Shown here in pieces: positions 24,930 to 34,797 of a stretch of 64,000 nucleotides of DNA. A model generated the notes under the pieces. The model was not told where the DNA came from. It searched no databases and was given only the letters and a program-made list of their open reading frames with translations. This DNA comes from Bacteroidales bacterium. Its GTDB lineage: Bacteria; Bacteroidota; Bacteroidia; Bacteroidales; VadinHA17. A program made the translations under genes and the position numbers. Numbering within the stretch: the stretch's first letter is position 1; each line of letters starts with the position of its first letter. Where the stretch lies: the NCBI GenBank assembly GCA_020201035.1, contig JAIVHO010000031.1, positions 230,122 to 294,121 on the forward strand, written 5' to 3'.

Positions 24930-26795
24930 ATGTCAAATAATGATCCGGTAATATTTATCAATAACAAGAAGTGTAACAACTCATATTCCTGCGTCAGGGT
25001 TTGCCCTGTCAAAGCGATAGAAGTAACTCCGGGAAGGGAGCATCCTGTGATACTGCCCAACAGATGCATAGGGTGCGGACTATGTTTTATTGCATGTGCA
25101 ACAGGAGCAGTTGAGTACAGAAATTCAACAGGATCAGTTAAGTCAGCACTTGAATCTGACACTCGTACAGTGGCCCTGGTGGCTCCCAGTATTGCATCAG
25201 AATTTGATGATATAACGGATTACCGCAAGCTGGTTGCAATGATCAGGTCACTCGGTTTTGATTATGTACATGAAGTATCCTTTGCCGTTGATATAGTTGC
25301 ATCGGCCTACCGGCAGCTGTTCGAAGAGAGTGGGGGCAAATATTATATTACTTCAAACTGCCCTTCAATAGTAAAGATGGTAAGGAAGTATTACCCTGAG
25401 ATGGTCCCAAATCTTGCCCCGGTTGTCTCTCCGGCAATTGCGGCCGGAATAATGGTAAAGAAAATCTACGGGGAGGAGATAAAAAGCGTCTTCATTGGCC
25501 CCTGTATTGATGCAAAGGATGAGATACTCTCTCACCCCGGGAAACCAGTTGACGAGGTACTTACATTCCTTGAACTTCGTGAACTTTTCAGCCTGCAATC
25601 GGTACAGGAAAAAAATGTTTCATTCTCTGACTTTGACCCGCCACACGGCAACTGGGGCGCACTTTACCCCATTCCCGCCGGCATATTGCATGCTGCAGGT
25701 ATTAAACGCGATCTGATGGAGAGTGGAATTATCACAGCATCAGGAAGGGAGGAGTCAATAGAGGCACTTAACGACTTTAATAAACACATTGATACAATCA
25801 GGCACCACTTTAATCTCTTTATTTGCCACGGCTGTCTGCTCGGACCCGGAATGGAACACCATAATGAAAGATTCAGAAGGCGTGACCTCGTAAGAAAATA
25901 TTCTGCAAAAAGGGTAAATACGCTGGATAAGGAGGAATGGACCGGGGCAATGAACAAATGGTCAGAGCTGGATCTTTCCGCATCATTCACTCCTGACGAC
26001 CGGCGACTTCCGGAACCACCTGAAGAGGCTATAGATGAGGTGCTTAAAATAATCGGCAAGGAGAATGACAGCAATGATGGCGACTGCCGTGCATGCGGAT
26101 ATGAATCGTGTCGCGACTTCGCCGTAACTGTTGCCCAGGGACTTACAATACCAGAGATGTGCCATAAATTCAATATTCGAAACAAGGAGGATTATATTGA
26201 GAAGCTGCGTAAGACAAACAAAAAACTGGCTGAAACAAGAAAGGCACTGATGGAATCGGAGAAAACAGCCCTGCGCGAAAGCGAAACGGCCCTGGAAGCT
26301 TCTGAAACTCTCAGCTCAATGATAGAAAAGCTTCCGTCAGGAGTAGTGATTGTTGATAATCACCTTAAGGTGGTGCATTCAAACAGTGCATTTATAACGC
26401 TGCTTGGAGAGGATGCCACATCTGTGGCTGAGGTTATCCCGGGACTTATGGGAGCAGATATTAAGTCTCTCCTTCCTTTTAATATATACAATATGTTCAG
26501 CTATTCACTGAAACAGGATGAACCTGTAGTAAGCCGGGATATAAGCCTGGGAGACAGGATGCTGAATGTTTCAGTTTTCCCTATCACACCCAAAAAAATT
26601 GCAGGAGCTATCCTGAGGGATATCTACTCTCCCGAAGTGCATGGAGAAGAGGTAATCACCAGAATCACGGATGTTATTGACAAAAATCTGGCGATGGTGC
26701 AAAAAATAGGTTTTCTGCTGGGAGAAGGGGCCTCTGAGACAGAGAAGATGCTCAACTCGATCCTTGAATCGTATAAAAAAGTAAAAAGAGATTGA
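24930..26795 (+). CDS. HydS-type sensory [FeFe]-hydrogenase-like protein with Fes and PAS domains
   Basis: 621 residues. Domains in order: two [4Fe-4S] motifs (second is CIGCGLCFIAC), an H-domain with TSNCPSIV (N143, C144), GPCIDAKDE (C192) and ICHGCLLGPGM (C299, C302), a Fes domain (CRACGYESC, then C411), a coiled coil (about 420-470) and a PAS domain (about 470-570). The proton-relay cysteine is Asn143, as expected for non-catalytic group C/D sensory proteins. There is no kinase domain. It is followed by a SpoIIE phosphatase, its likely output partner. It is the intact paralogue of the broken gene at 18214-20017. Confidence 0.88.
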   Translation: MSNNDPVIFINNKKCNNSYSCVRVCPVKAIEVTPGREHPVILPNRCIGCGLCFIACATGAVEYRNSTGSVKSALESDTRTVALVAPSIASEFDDITDYRKLVAMIRSLGFDYVHEVSFAVDIVASAYRQLFEESGGKYYITSNCPSIVKMVRKYYPEMVPNLAPVVSPAIAAGIMVKKIYGEEIKSVFIGPCIDAKDEILSHPGKPVDEVLTFLELRELFSLQSVQEKNVSFSDFDPPHGNWGALYPIPAGILHAAGIKRDLMESGIITASGREESIEALNDFNKHIDTIRHHFNLFICHGCLLGPGMEHHNERFRRRDLVRKYSAKRVNTLDKEEWTGAMNKWSELDLSASFTPDDRRLPEPPEEAIDEVLKIIGKENDSNDGDCRACGYESCRDFAVTVAQGLTIPEMCHKFNIRNKEDYIEKLRKTNKKLAETRKALMESEKTALRESETALEASETLSSMIEKLPSGVVIVDNHLKVVHSNSAFITLLGEDATSVAEVIPGLMGADIKSLLPFNIYNMFSYSLKQDEPVVSRDISLGDRMLNVSVFPITPKKIAGAILRDIYSPEVHGEEVITRITDVIDKNLAMVQKIGFLLGEGASETEKMLNSILESYKKVKRD

Positions 26796-26841
26796 TTACA
26801 TTGCAGGCATAGTAAATCAGGCTGAAACAATTTAATAACTA

Positions 26842-28023
26842 TTGAGAAACGAATTTCATACAGAAGTTGACTGCCGGCAGAAAAATCATCATGATTCAAG
26901 AATCTGCGGCGATGTCTTTCTCTCCAGAATGATAAAGGAGGAGAAGAGGATTATTGCTGTACTTTCCGATGGCATGGGTCACGGTGTTAAAGCCAATATT
27001 CTGGCCACCCTCAGCTCAACCATGGCACTTAACTTCACAATTGAGCATAAGGAGATTGAGCGCATTGCAGAGATAATTATGAATACCCTGCCGGTCTGTG
27101 CTGAAAGAAAGATAAGCTATGCCACCTTCTCCATCATTGACATTGATTCACAGGGATTTACCAGAATACTTGAATATGATAATCCCTTAGCCATAATCTT
27201 CAGGGGCCCTGCTGTTTTTACTCCACGCTGGGAGAAAGTAATGCTTAAAGGAGAAAACCACAGCGGTAAAATTCTGAATACCTGCAGTTTTACCGCAACC
27301 CTTGAAGACCGGATAGTGATTATGAGTGATGGAATAGTACAGAGCGGAATGGGCAGTGAAAAACACCCCTTTGGCTGGGGCAGGGAGAATGTTGAGAGTT
27401 ACGCCCTTTCTCTGATTGCCGGTGATCCTACTATTTCAGCCACCGCACTCTCCTCAAAAATCCTCAATATGGCTCATAAGAATGATGGGTACCAGCTAAA
27501 GGATGATGCCAGCTGCGCTACCGTTTATTTCAGGGAACCCAGGAAACTGCTTATATGTACAGGACCTCCTTTTGACAGTGAAAAAGACAGGGTGCTCGCC
27601 GGTATTGTTGAAAATTTCATTGGCAGGGTAATCCTGAGCGGTGGCACAACAGCCGACATAATTGCAAGGGAACTTGAGAGAAAAATCAATGACAACCTGG
27701 AATTTACCGATCCGGAGTTACCACCCGAAAGCTTTATGGAGGGAATAGAACTGGTAACTGAAGGGATACTTACACTCCAGAAAGTAAGCAGGATTATTGA
27801 TATTTACCCGAATCATACTCCCGGAAAGGGCCCTGCCGACAAAATTGTGAAACTGATAATGGACTCTGATGAGATATCCTTTATAATAGGAACCCGCATC
27901 AATGAAGCCCATCAGGACCCTACCCTGCCGGTAGATCTGGAGATAAGAAGGAATGTGGTGCGCAGGATAGCCGCCATGCTGGAAGAGAAATGGCTTAAAC
28001 AGGTTGATCTGGAGTATATCTGA
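26842..28023 (+). CDS. SpoIIE-family PP2C-type serine phosphatase
   Basis: 393 residues from a TTG start at 26842 (LRNEFHTEVDCRQ read with Met). The PP2C/SpoIIE domain has the metal-binding aspartates in ICGDVFLS, VLSDGMGHGVKAN and IVIMSDGIVQSG, and DDASCATVYF near residue 230. A further about 150 residues follow with no clear family. It is 46 bp after the HydS/PAS gene. Together they form the common sensory pair in which the H-domain protein controls a phosphatase. The target, perhaps an anti-sigma antagonist, is not in the window. Confidence 0.85.
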   Translation: MRNEFHTEVDCRQKNHHDSRICGDVFLSRMIKEEKRIIAVLSDGMGHGVKANILATLSSTMALNFTIEHKEIERIAEIIMNTLPVCAERKISYATFSIIDIDSQGFTRILEYDNPLAIIFRGPAVFTPRWEKVMLKGENHSGKILNTCSFTATLEDRIVIMSDGIVQSGMGSEKHPFGWGRENVESYALSLIAGDPTISATALSSKILNMAHKNDGYQLKDDASCATVYFREPRKLLICTGPPFDSEKDRVLAGIVENFIGRVILSGGTTADIIARELERKINDNLEFTDPELPPESFMEGIELVTEGILTLQKVSRIIDIYPNHTPGKGPADKIVKLIMDSDEISFIIGTRINEAHQDPTLPVDLEIRRNVVRRIAAMLEEKWLKQVDLEYI

Positions 28024-28110
28024 AACAACACCTGCCGCCTCCGGAATTGCTACAGGCTTAACATACCTTTCTTAACTACCAGCGCCTGAATTGTCAGCTA
28101 TCAGGCATTT

Positions 28111-28614
28111 CTATTCTTTATCGCCTCTTTTTAGGTGATAACTCTCAAGAAAATTAAAGAGAAGCCTGTGAACTCCAGGGAAGGCAACATCTTCAGGCAA
28201 TTGGTCAGCAAACTGAATACTGCCTATCTCTTCCCTGTCTATAATCTCGCCAAGTTCTCTTATAATGGCATAATAAAGCCTGCCGGATCCTGCTGCTCCA
28301 TCCCTGATTACAGTATAGGTAGCCACAGGTTCAATAATATAGCTGACAGCTCCGGTCTCCTCAACCAGTTCACGCTCTGCAGTCTCATCAGGAGTCTCCC
28401 CGGCCTCCACATGACCTGCCGGCATTCCCCAGTTACCCCTTCTGTTGTGATAAACAAAAACCCACTTACCAAGGTAGCGTGCTCCTATAATTGCATAGGT
28501 AAAGCCATGGGGCGGCTGATCATCATTGGAAGAAAATAGAACCTCTTCGTTCATCCGTTTCCTCTTAAAGAAAGAATACAATATAGTAATAACCCTTTTT
28601 AACACCGCCATCAT
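28111..28614 (-). CDS. NUDIX hydrolase
   Basis: 167 residues with a complete Nudix box, GHVEAGETPDETAERELVEE followed by TG (GX5EX7REUXEEXGU). These enzymes cleave nucleoside diphosphates linked to a further group; the substrate is unknown. The N-terminus up to MNEEVLF (residue 21) is basic and may be untranslated, with the real start at that internal ATG. It is divergent from the metallophosphoesterase, and its annotated start lies 5 bp from that gene's -7 box. Confidence 0.85.
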   Translation of the reverse strand: MMAVLKRVITILYSFFKRKRMNEEVLFSSNDDQPPHGFTYAIIGARYLGKWVFVYHNRRGNWGMPAGHVEAGETPDETAERELVEETGAVSYIIEPVATYTVIRDGAAGSGRLYYAIIRELGEIIDREEIGSIQFADQLPEDVAFPGVHRLLFNFLESYHLKRGDKE

Positions 28615-28618
28615 TGGC

Positions 28619-28626
28619 TATATTTG
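28619..28626 (+). promoter_or_regulatory. -7 box upstream of the metallophosphoesterase
   Basis: TATATTTG, a full TAnnTTTG match, 20 bp before the ATG at 28646. No good -33 TTTG is present at the normal distance. Confidence 0.4.
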
Positions 28627-28645
28627 AATAGAAATAGAGTCAATA

Positions 28646-29827
28646 ATGGTGTTACAATTCATGCTGCTTCTGCTTCTGGATACCCTGTTCTATTTTACCC
28701 TGATAAAAAAAGAGGTAATCAAGAACAGGAAGGCCCTGTCGGTGACACTGGTACTCTCTGCCACACACTCCGGCATGATGGTCGTTAAAATAATTCAGAT
28801 ACTGGCATACAATGGGGATATAGCAGTAAATGAGCATATTGATAATTTGCTTGACCTTACACTCCTTTTTGCCGCAGGCTCTCTGCCCAAACTTGTGCTG
28901 ACAATTGCATCTTTGGTGGTCCGACAGGGAGCAAAAGGGAGGTCAGCCTCTCCTTTAATGCGTGCCGGCTGGATAACTGCATCAATCATAATAATCCTTG
29001 TTTTGTCGGGGACATACAGGGGAAGGTACAATTTTACCGTGGAGAAAATTACACTCCCGGTGGCGGGGCTGCATCCCGATCTCTGCTCACTCAGGATAGT
29101 ATTAATCTCAGACCTCCATCTGAGTTCATTCCATGATAATCCAGACAAGCTAAGTAAAGCAATGGAGATAACAGAATCTCTTGATCCTGATATAATTGTA
29201 AATGCAGGAGACTATGTTACCATTGGATGGAAGGAGATGGTGCCCTTTGTTGAAACCCTTGCCTCCGTCAAAGGCAGGTACGGCTCTGTTGGCATACCGG
29301 GAAATCATGATACGGGCATCTACCACCCATTATGGAATCAGGAGGAGATGGCTGATAACAGAAGAAGAATTAAGGAGATGATTATAGCCTCGGGCTCAAG
29401 GTACCTGAGCAACAGCCACACTTATTTCTCAATCGGAGATGCCATTGTATCCTTTACAGGAATAACATCGACAGGCAGAATCCCCGATATAATCTATGGC
29501 GATTCGGACCTTGCAAGGCCAACCGCTGACACGGCAGATTTCGCGGTACTTATCTCACACGATCCAAACTACTGGATTGAAAATCAACAGAAAGTTAAAA
29601 GCTTCGACCTTACTCTTGCAGGTCATACACACGGAATGCAGCTCGGTCTGATTGCAGGAAAATTACGTATCAGTCTGGCCGCAATTATCTTCCCCGTATG
29701 GAACGGACTTGAAAAAAGAGATTATGGAACACTGTATGTCAATCGCGGACTCGGAACTCTGGGATTTCCTTTCAGGATTGGTATGCCTCCGGAGATTACC
29801 CTAATTATTCTGCAGGGAGAGTCATAA
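28646..29827 (+). CDS. Membrane-anchored calcineurin-like metallophosphoesterase
   Basis: 393 residues. Three to four N-terminal hydrophobic helices (residues 1-130) are followed by a metallophosphoesterase domain with the full motif set: LISDLHLSSF (DxH), VNAGDYVT (GD), GIPGNHDTG (GNHD), VLISHDPNYW (H) and LAGHTHGMQLG (GHxH). It matches the YkuE/YaeI-type family, in which substrates are lipid or nucleotide phosphates. The active site would face the periplasm or cytoplasm depending on helix number, which cannot be settled here. Confidence 0.85.
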   Translation: MVLQFMLLLLLDTLFYFTLIKKEVIKNRKALSVTLVLSATHSGMMVVKIIQILAYNGDIAVNEHIDNLLDLTLLFAAGSLPKLVLTIASLVVRQGAKGRSASPLMRAGWITASIIIILVLSGTYRGRYNFTVEKITLPVAGLHPDLCSLRIVLISDLHLSSFHDNPDKLSKAMEITESLDPDIIVNAGDYVTIGWKEMVPFVETLASVKGRYGSVGIPGNHDTGIYHPLWNQEEMADNRRRIKEMIIASGSRYLSNSHTYFSIGDAIVSFTGITSTGRIPDIIYGDSDLARPTADTADFAVLISHDPNYWIENQQKVKSFDLTLAGHTHGMQLGLIAGKLRISLAAIIFPVWNGLEKRDYGTLYVNRGLGTLGFPFRIGMPPEITLIILQGES

Positions 29828-29868
29828 CCCTTTTTCAGATCAACAGATTGTTCCACTACCACCATTTG

Positions 29869-29912
29869 CAAAAAAAGCGAAAAGGGGTACACCCTTTCAC
29901 CGGTGCACCCCT
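29869..29912 (-). terminator. Rho-independent terminator
   Basis: On the minus strand a stem AGGGGTGCACC / GGTGTACCCCT (one mismatch) is followed by CTTTTCGCTTTTTTT. It lies about 40 bp after the stop of the CpxP/Spy-like gene. Confidence 0.7.
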
Positions 29913-29953
29913 CATCATCCATAACCTAAACCTAACCTGAAAAACTCTTTACA

Positions 29954-30364
29954 TTATAATCCACGGCCTCTTCCTCTCTCCGAACGCCGCTTCTCCATCT
30001 CCTTTGTATATTTTTCCATTCTATCTTTCCCGAGTATCTTTGTCAACTCCTCATCTCTTTTCTTCTGCATCTCCTGCATCTTTGCCTGCATCTCTTCGCG
30101 GTTACCCGACTGTCCCATATCCTGGAACTGCTTCTGACGCTCCCCGGCCTCGGTTACAAAGACCTCCTTCACTTTGGCCTCTTCCTTCTTATCGAGCTTT
30201 ATAATCTCTTTCATAACAGTCAGCTGTCTGTCAGCAGCCTGTTCAGGATCCATTGATCTCATTCCTCCGCCTGCCCGCTGCTGAGCGAAAAGGGATGTTG
30301 CAAAAAGGGTAAACAGTACTACCCATGCTGTTCTTGCTGCCATTTTCATAATTCCTTTATTCAT
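29954..30364 (-). CDS. Secreted CpxP/Spy-like small protein
   Basis: 136 residues with a signal peptide (AWVVLFTLFATSLFAQQ). The rest is charged and helical: DRQLTVMKEIIKLDKKEEAKVKEVF, a Met/Gln-rich stretch, and an Arg-rich tail (RRSERGRGRG). This fits the periplasmic Spy/CpxP-like (LTxxQ-type, DUF4890-like) proteins of Bacteroidota, which act as spheroplast-protein chaperones or stress sensors. The exact role is unknown. It is monocistronic with its own terminator. Confidence 0.65.
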   Translation of the reverse strand: MNKGIMKMAARTAWVVLFTLFATSLFAQQRAGGGMRSMDPEQAADRQLTVMKEIIKLDKKEEAKVKEVFVTEAGERQKQFQDMGQSGNREEMQAKMQEMQKKRDEELTKILGKDRMEKYTKEMEKRRSERGRGRGL

Positions 30365-30458
30365 TAATTGTGATTATACCTGTTTGACACCAGACTTATT
30401 AAGATTATTCCGGTCAGATACCCTTTTAAGAAAAATTTAACATTTATAACCTGGTATT

Positions 30459-31499
30459 CTACCTTATCAGAAATCCTCCTGCCAGTTCATCATCAGGATC
30501 AATCCATATCCTGTTGCTTCCTGTAAACGATGATGTTCCTGTAACCTCAGGAATAACAGCGGTATAACCTCCCCACTCAGCAACTTCAACTATTTCAAGA
30601 TCCATGGTGGTGCCAAGGATACTCTCAATGGTAACTTTTTCACCCCTAAGCAGCTCTCCCTTAGCATAATGCAGTGCAGCCCTTGCACTGAGGCCTGACC
30701 CGGTAGGTGACCTGTCCACCTCTCCATCCGCAAATATGCACACATTTCTGCTCCAGTGCCCCTTATCGTAAGAATCTCCTGTAAAGATTGTGCCGTAGAG
30801 AAATCCAAGATCATCCTCAAAGGGATGGGTTATAGGGTACTCCTCTGCCACAGCCCTTTTAATCCTCCTTCCGTAATCAATAAGCCTGTGTATATCATTG
30901 CCTTCGAGCTTAACACCAATATCCTCAGCATTTACAAAAGCATAGAAAGCTCCTCCATAGGCAACATCAAACCGGATTTTTCCTATGCCCGGCACATCAA
31001 TCAGTCTGTCTGAATAGAGCAGAAAGGATGGGATATTCCTGAAGGAGACACTCTCAGCCCGATCCCCCCGCATTGTAACAACACACCTGATTCTGCCGGG
31101 TGGTGCATCAATAATCAGCTCTGCCTTTCCATTGGTAGTCTCAACCATTCCGCTTTCCGCTGCCAGTCTGCCAAGTGCAATCACTGCGTGGCCACACATA
31201 GTGCTGTAACCCTCATTATGCATAAAGAAGGTACCGAAGGCAGATCCTTCACTTACCGGTGGCGTAATAACCGCCCCATACATATCGGCATGTCCCCTCG
31301 GTTCAAACATCGTTGCCCTGCGGATAAAATCATGGTTTTCCCTGAAGTGCCTTCTCATCTCCAGAATGGTGTCACCCTTTATCTCCGGCAACCCGGAGAT
31401 AAAAATCCGTAATGGCTCTCCGCATGTATGCATCTCTATAGTCTCAATAACCTTCCACCCTTCGCGGGGCTTAAAATTTTTAAATATAGTACCCGGCAT
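30459..31499 (-). CDS. Proline racemase family, probable trans-3-hydroxy-L-proline dehydratase
   Basis: 346 residues of the proline racemase/hydroxyproline epimerase family (EMHTCGEPLRI, MYGAVITPP). The first catalytic cysteine is present (C102 in STMCGHAVIALG). The second catalytic position, normally SPCGTG, is Thr266 in DRSPTGSG. In this family a Cys/Thr pair marks trans-3-hydroxy-L-proline dehydratases rather than racemases. The product would be pyrroline-2-carboxylate. This fits breakdown of collagen-like or other hydroxyproline-containing peptides. The substrate is inferred from that one residue. Confidence 0.78.
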   Translation of the reverse strand: MPGTIFKNFKPREGWKVIETIEMHTCGEPLRIFISGLPEIKGDTILEMRRHFRENHDFIRRATMFEPRGHADMYGAVITPPVSEGSAFGTFFMHNEGYSTMCGHAVIALGRLAAESGMVETTNGKAELIIDAPPGRIRCVVTMRGDRAESVSFRNIPSFLLYSDRLIDVPGIGKIRFDVAYGGAFYAFVNAEDIGVKLEGNDIHRLIDYGRRIKRAVAEEYPITHPFEDDLGFLYGTIFTGDSYDKGHWSRNVCIFADGEVDRSPTGSGLSARAALHYAKGELLRGEKVTIESILGTTMDLEIVEVAEWGGYTAVIPEVTGTSSFTGSNRIWIDPDDELAGGFLIR

Positions 31500-31658
31500 A
31501 ATTATGAAGTTTTGTATCGTTCTGTGAAGATAATCCCTTTCCCATTAATATGCATCTACAACATCTGACAGGATATCCCATTTTCTTTTTTTTAAGATCA
31601 CTTTTGAGTAAATTGGTACCTTGACCTGACTTCACGTAACCCATAAAACCGCAATACA

Positions 31659-33917
31659 ATGAAGAATCTTTTTTCAACCGGCACCATTATTACCGCCACA
31701 CTGCTCCTTATTGCCTCCTGCTCCACACAGGAGCCAGCATCAGAGGAGAGAATAGCCGCATTTAACCTCCATGTGGAGATGGAAGAGACAACACCGGTAA
31801 AAGGTGAATGGACTTTTATAGGACCTGAAATAATGAGCGGCCGGATCTCTGATGTGGATGTTCCTGCCGGTTCAGACAGCATAATCTATGCAGCCTCAGC
31901 ATCCGGCGGGATATGGAAAAGCGGGAATGGCGGAACAACATGGTTTCCTGTGATGGAAAAAGAGGCCTCTTCATCCGTTGGGGATATTGCCATTGCCCCT
32001 TCTGATCCTGACATTATTTATGCAGGCATGGGTGAGGCCAACGCATACCGAAGCGGAATGTCCGGAACAGGTATGTACCGCTCTTCTGATGCCGGAAACA
32101 GCTGGACTTATACCGGCCTTGCTGAAACAGGAACCATTGGAAGGGTGATAGTTCATCCGGCAAACCCTGACATTGTATATGTTGCTGCAGCAGGAAAAAC
32201 ATGGATTAATTCACCCGATCGCGGTGTCTACCGCACTATTGACGGTGGATTAACATGGGATAAGATATTCTACCTGAACGAGGGAGCAGGATGCATTGAT
32301 CTTGTCATGGATCCCTCTGACCCCGACCTGATGATTGCAGCCATGTGGAACAGGAAAAGAGAGAAATGGAATAATCCATATCCCGGCGACAATGACGGGG
32401 TGTACCGCACCACTGACGGTGGCACAACATGGGAAGAGTTAACAACCGGACTTCCTGATGCCGCTGATGCCGGACGCATAGGTCTAGATTTTTCAGAGAG
32501 TAATCCCGACGTTGTATATGCTGTGATTGATAACCATGCCTCTACCGGTGAGGAGCGACCCGACGGTTACGGGAGAGGGGCAATGGAAACAGTAAAATAC
32601 GGATGCGAGGTTTACAGATCAAACGATAAAGGAGTGTCCTGGAAAAAGGTGTCGCCCCAGGATGAATTTATGGAACGGGTTTACAACTCCTACGGCTACA
32701 TCTTCGGGCAGATAGTTGTTGATCCCTCCGACGAGAATCACGTTTTTGTTCTGGGTGTTCCCCTTATCGAATCGGGTGACGGAGGTATTACCTGGAACAG
32801 GATATCCTACCAGGGACTCCATTCTGATCATCATGCTCTATGGGTTAGCCCATCGGATCCTGACTATATTATAAATGGCAACGACGGTGGAATTAATATC
32901 AGTCGGGACGGCGGCAAAACATTCCACAATGTTGAAAACATGGGTGTGGTTCAGTACTACAACCTCGGATTTGATAACAGGGAACCTTTCAATATCTATG
33001 GCTCAATACAGGATAACGGAAGCTATATGGGCCCTGTTACACACCGCCCGGGAATTGATCCTGCTAATCAATGGAAGAGATGCCCGGGAGGAGAAGCCAG
33101 CTTCCATCAGATTAATCCTGACAATAACAACATCCTTTATAGTGCCGGCTTTTACGGAACACTCAGCCGATCAGAATGGAACGGAGAAAAATGGGAAACT
33201 GAGATTATCAACCCTGAAAATGAAGAGGGTGAATCAATGCAGCGGGGTCAGTGGCTGGCGCCTTTCCTGCTCTCACACCATGATTACAACACTGTTTATC
33301 TGGGAAAGCAGTCTCTTTACAGGACAAGGGATGAAGGCCGCACATGGGAGAAGATCAGCGACGATCTCACCCTGAATGACACATCAAAAACAGGAGACAT
33401 CAACTACCAGACAATCTTTGCTATAGGCGAATCACCTCTAACACCCGGCATCCTCTACTGCGGCACTGATGACGGCAGGCTGCATGTAACCCGTAACGAT
33501 GGTGAAACATGGAGTGACCTTACCGGTAATCTGCCCGAAAAGATGTGGGTATCACGTGTAGTTCCATCGCGCTACAGCGAAGGAAGGGTTTACGTTGCAC
33601 TCAACGGTAAGAGGGATGAAGATTACAGAGCATTAATATACAAATCTGAAGACTACGGAAACACATGGGAGAAGATCTCTGATTCAATGCCTGATGCACC
33701 TGTGAATGTTATTCGCGAAGACCTGCAGGATAGCTCAACCATATATGCGGGTACAGATATAGGTGTCTACGTTAGCAATGACCCCGGGAAGGAATGGAAT
33801 GTTATGGGCAAAAATCTGCCAACGGTATATGTACACGACCTGAAGATTCATCCGCGCGATAATATTATTGTAATAGCAACCCATGGCCGGGGCCTGTGGA
33901 AATATGATCTTAATTAA
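31659..33917 (+). CDS. BNR/sortilin-like beta-propeller lipoprotein
   Basis: 752 residues. The N-terminal lipoprotein signal ends in LLLIASC, with the lipid-modified Cys. The mature part has about 11 BNR/Asp-box motifs of the S/TxDxGxTW type, for example TTDGGTTWEEL, SGDGGITWNRI and SEDYGNTWEKI, spread along the chain, as in VPS10/sortilin-like glycosidase-fold proteins. These are cell-surface beta-propellers of unknown ligand. It is followed 6 bp later by phzF and is probably cotranscribed. Confidence 0.85.
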   Translation: MKNLFSTGTIITATLLLIASCSTQEPASEERIAAFNLHVEMEETTPVKGEWTFIGPEIMSGRISDVDVPAGSDSIIYAASASGGIWKSGNGGTTWFPVMEKEASSSVGDIAIAPSDPDIIYAGMGEANAYRSGMSGTGMYRSSDAGNSWTYTGLAETGTIGRVIVHPANPDIVYVAAAGKTWINSPDRGVYRTIDGGLTWDKIFYLNEGAGCIDLVMDPSDPDLMIAAMWNRKREKWNNPYPGDNDGVYRTTDGGTTWEELTTGLPDAADAGRIGLDFSESNPDVVYAVIDNHASTGEERPDGYGRGAMETVKYGCEVYRSNDKGVSWKKVSPQDEFMERVYNSYGYIFGQIVVDPSDENHVFVLGVPLIESGDGGITWNRISYQGLHSDHHALWVSPSDPDYIINGNDGGINISRDGGKTFHNVENMGVVQYYNLGFDNREPFNIYGSIQDNGSYMGPVTHRPGIDPANQWKRCPGGEASFHQINPDNNNILYSAGFYGTLSRSEWNGEKWETEIINPENEEGESMQRGQWLAPFLLSHHDYNTVYLGKQSLYRTRDEGRTWEKISDDLTLNDTSKTGDINYQTIFAIGESPLTPGILYCGTDDGRLHVTRNDGETWSDLTGNLPEKMWVSRVVPSRYSEGRVYVALNGKRDEDYRALIYKSEDYGNTWEKISDSMPDAPVNVIREDLQDSSTIYAGTDIGVYVSNDPGKEWNVMGKNLPTVYVHDLKIHPRDNIIVIATHGRGLWKYDLN

Positions 33918-33923
33918 TCAGGT

Positions 33924-34712
33924 ATGGGAAAAACAATTTATCAGGTAGATGCATTTACCAGTACTCCCTTCAAGGGGAACCCGGCAGGGGTGATGATCTG
34001 GGACACCCTCCCAACGGAGGAGTATATGCACAATATTGCCATGGAGATGAACCTCTCCGAAACAGCATTCCTGTCGCCCGATAACGGCAGGTTTAAAATA
34101 CGGTTCTATACTCCGGAGAAAGAGATCGACCTTTGCGGTCATGCCACCCTTTCATCTGCCCACATCCTGTTTGAACAGGGAATGGCAGCAGACAATATTG
34201 AATTCATTTCAAAAGCCGGCCCACTACATATCCGGAAAGAGGGAGATCTTATTGTGATGAACTTTCCCAAATACAGCTACTCCAGGCGTGAAATTCCTGA
34301 AGAGTTGATCAGGGGCGCCGGCTTTACTCCGCAGGAACTGTACGACTGTGACTATGACTGGAAACTGGCCCTGCTGAAAGATGAGATGGAGGTGAGAGAT
34401 GCACGCCCCGATTTCAATGCAATCAGAGAGGCAGGATTCGGGGATCTGATGATCACCGCTCCCTCCTCCTCCCGTGAGTATGATTTCGTAGTAAGGTGCT
34501 TTGTGCCTGAAATGGGAATTGATGAAGATCCGGTAACAGGATCAGCGCACTGCGCACTTACTCCATTCTGGTCAGAGAAGCTGGGGCGTAAATCCTTCAG
34601 GTCATACCAGGCATCAGCAAGGGGCGGCTACCTGGATGTAAGCATAAAGGGTGACAGGGTGGAAATTGCCGGAACCGCAGTTACTGTAATGAAGGGGGAG
34701 TTTCTGATCTGA
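33924..34712 (+). CDS. PhzF-family isomerase
   Basis: 262 residues matching the PhzF phenazine-biosynthesis-like fold. It has YQVDAFTSTPFKGNPAGV, the catalytic glutamate in NLSETAFL, the IDLCGHATLSSAH motif, and GIDEDPVTGSAHCALTPFW near the C-terminus. Most PhzF-like proteins are not phenazine enzymes; the substrate is unknown. The fold is related to that of the proline-racemase-family protein encoded nearby. Confidence 0.87.
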   Translation: MGKTIYQVDAFTSTPFKGNPAGVMIWDTLPTEEYMHNIAMEMNLSETAFLSPDNGRFKIRFYTPEKEIDLCGHATLSSAHILFEQGMAADNIEFISKAGPLHIRKEGDLIVMNFPKYSYSRREIPEELIRGAGFTPQELYDCDYDWKLALLKDEMEVRDARPDFNAIREAGFGDLMITAPSSSREYDFVVRCFVPEMGIDEDPVTGSAHCALTPFWSEKLGRKSFRSYQASARGGYLDVSIKGDRVEIAGTAVTVMKGEFLI

Positions 34713-34797
34713 AACCGGGTGAGCCGGGTGGCTGTTTAACAGAGTGGTTGCAAGGAAGTATTTCTGCGCAGCCAACTATTTGGTTTGCCCGGTATCT

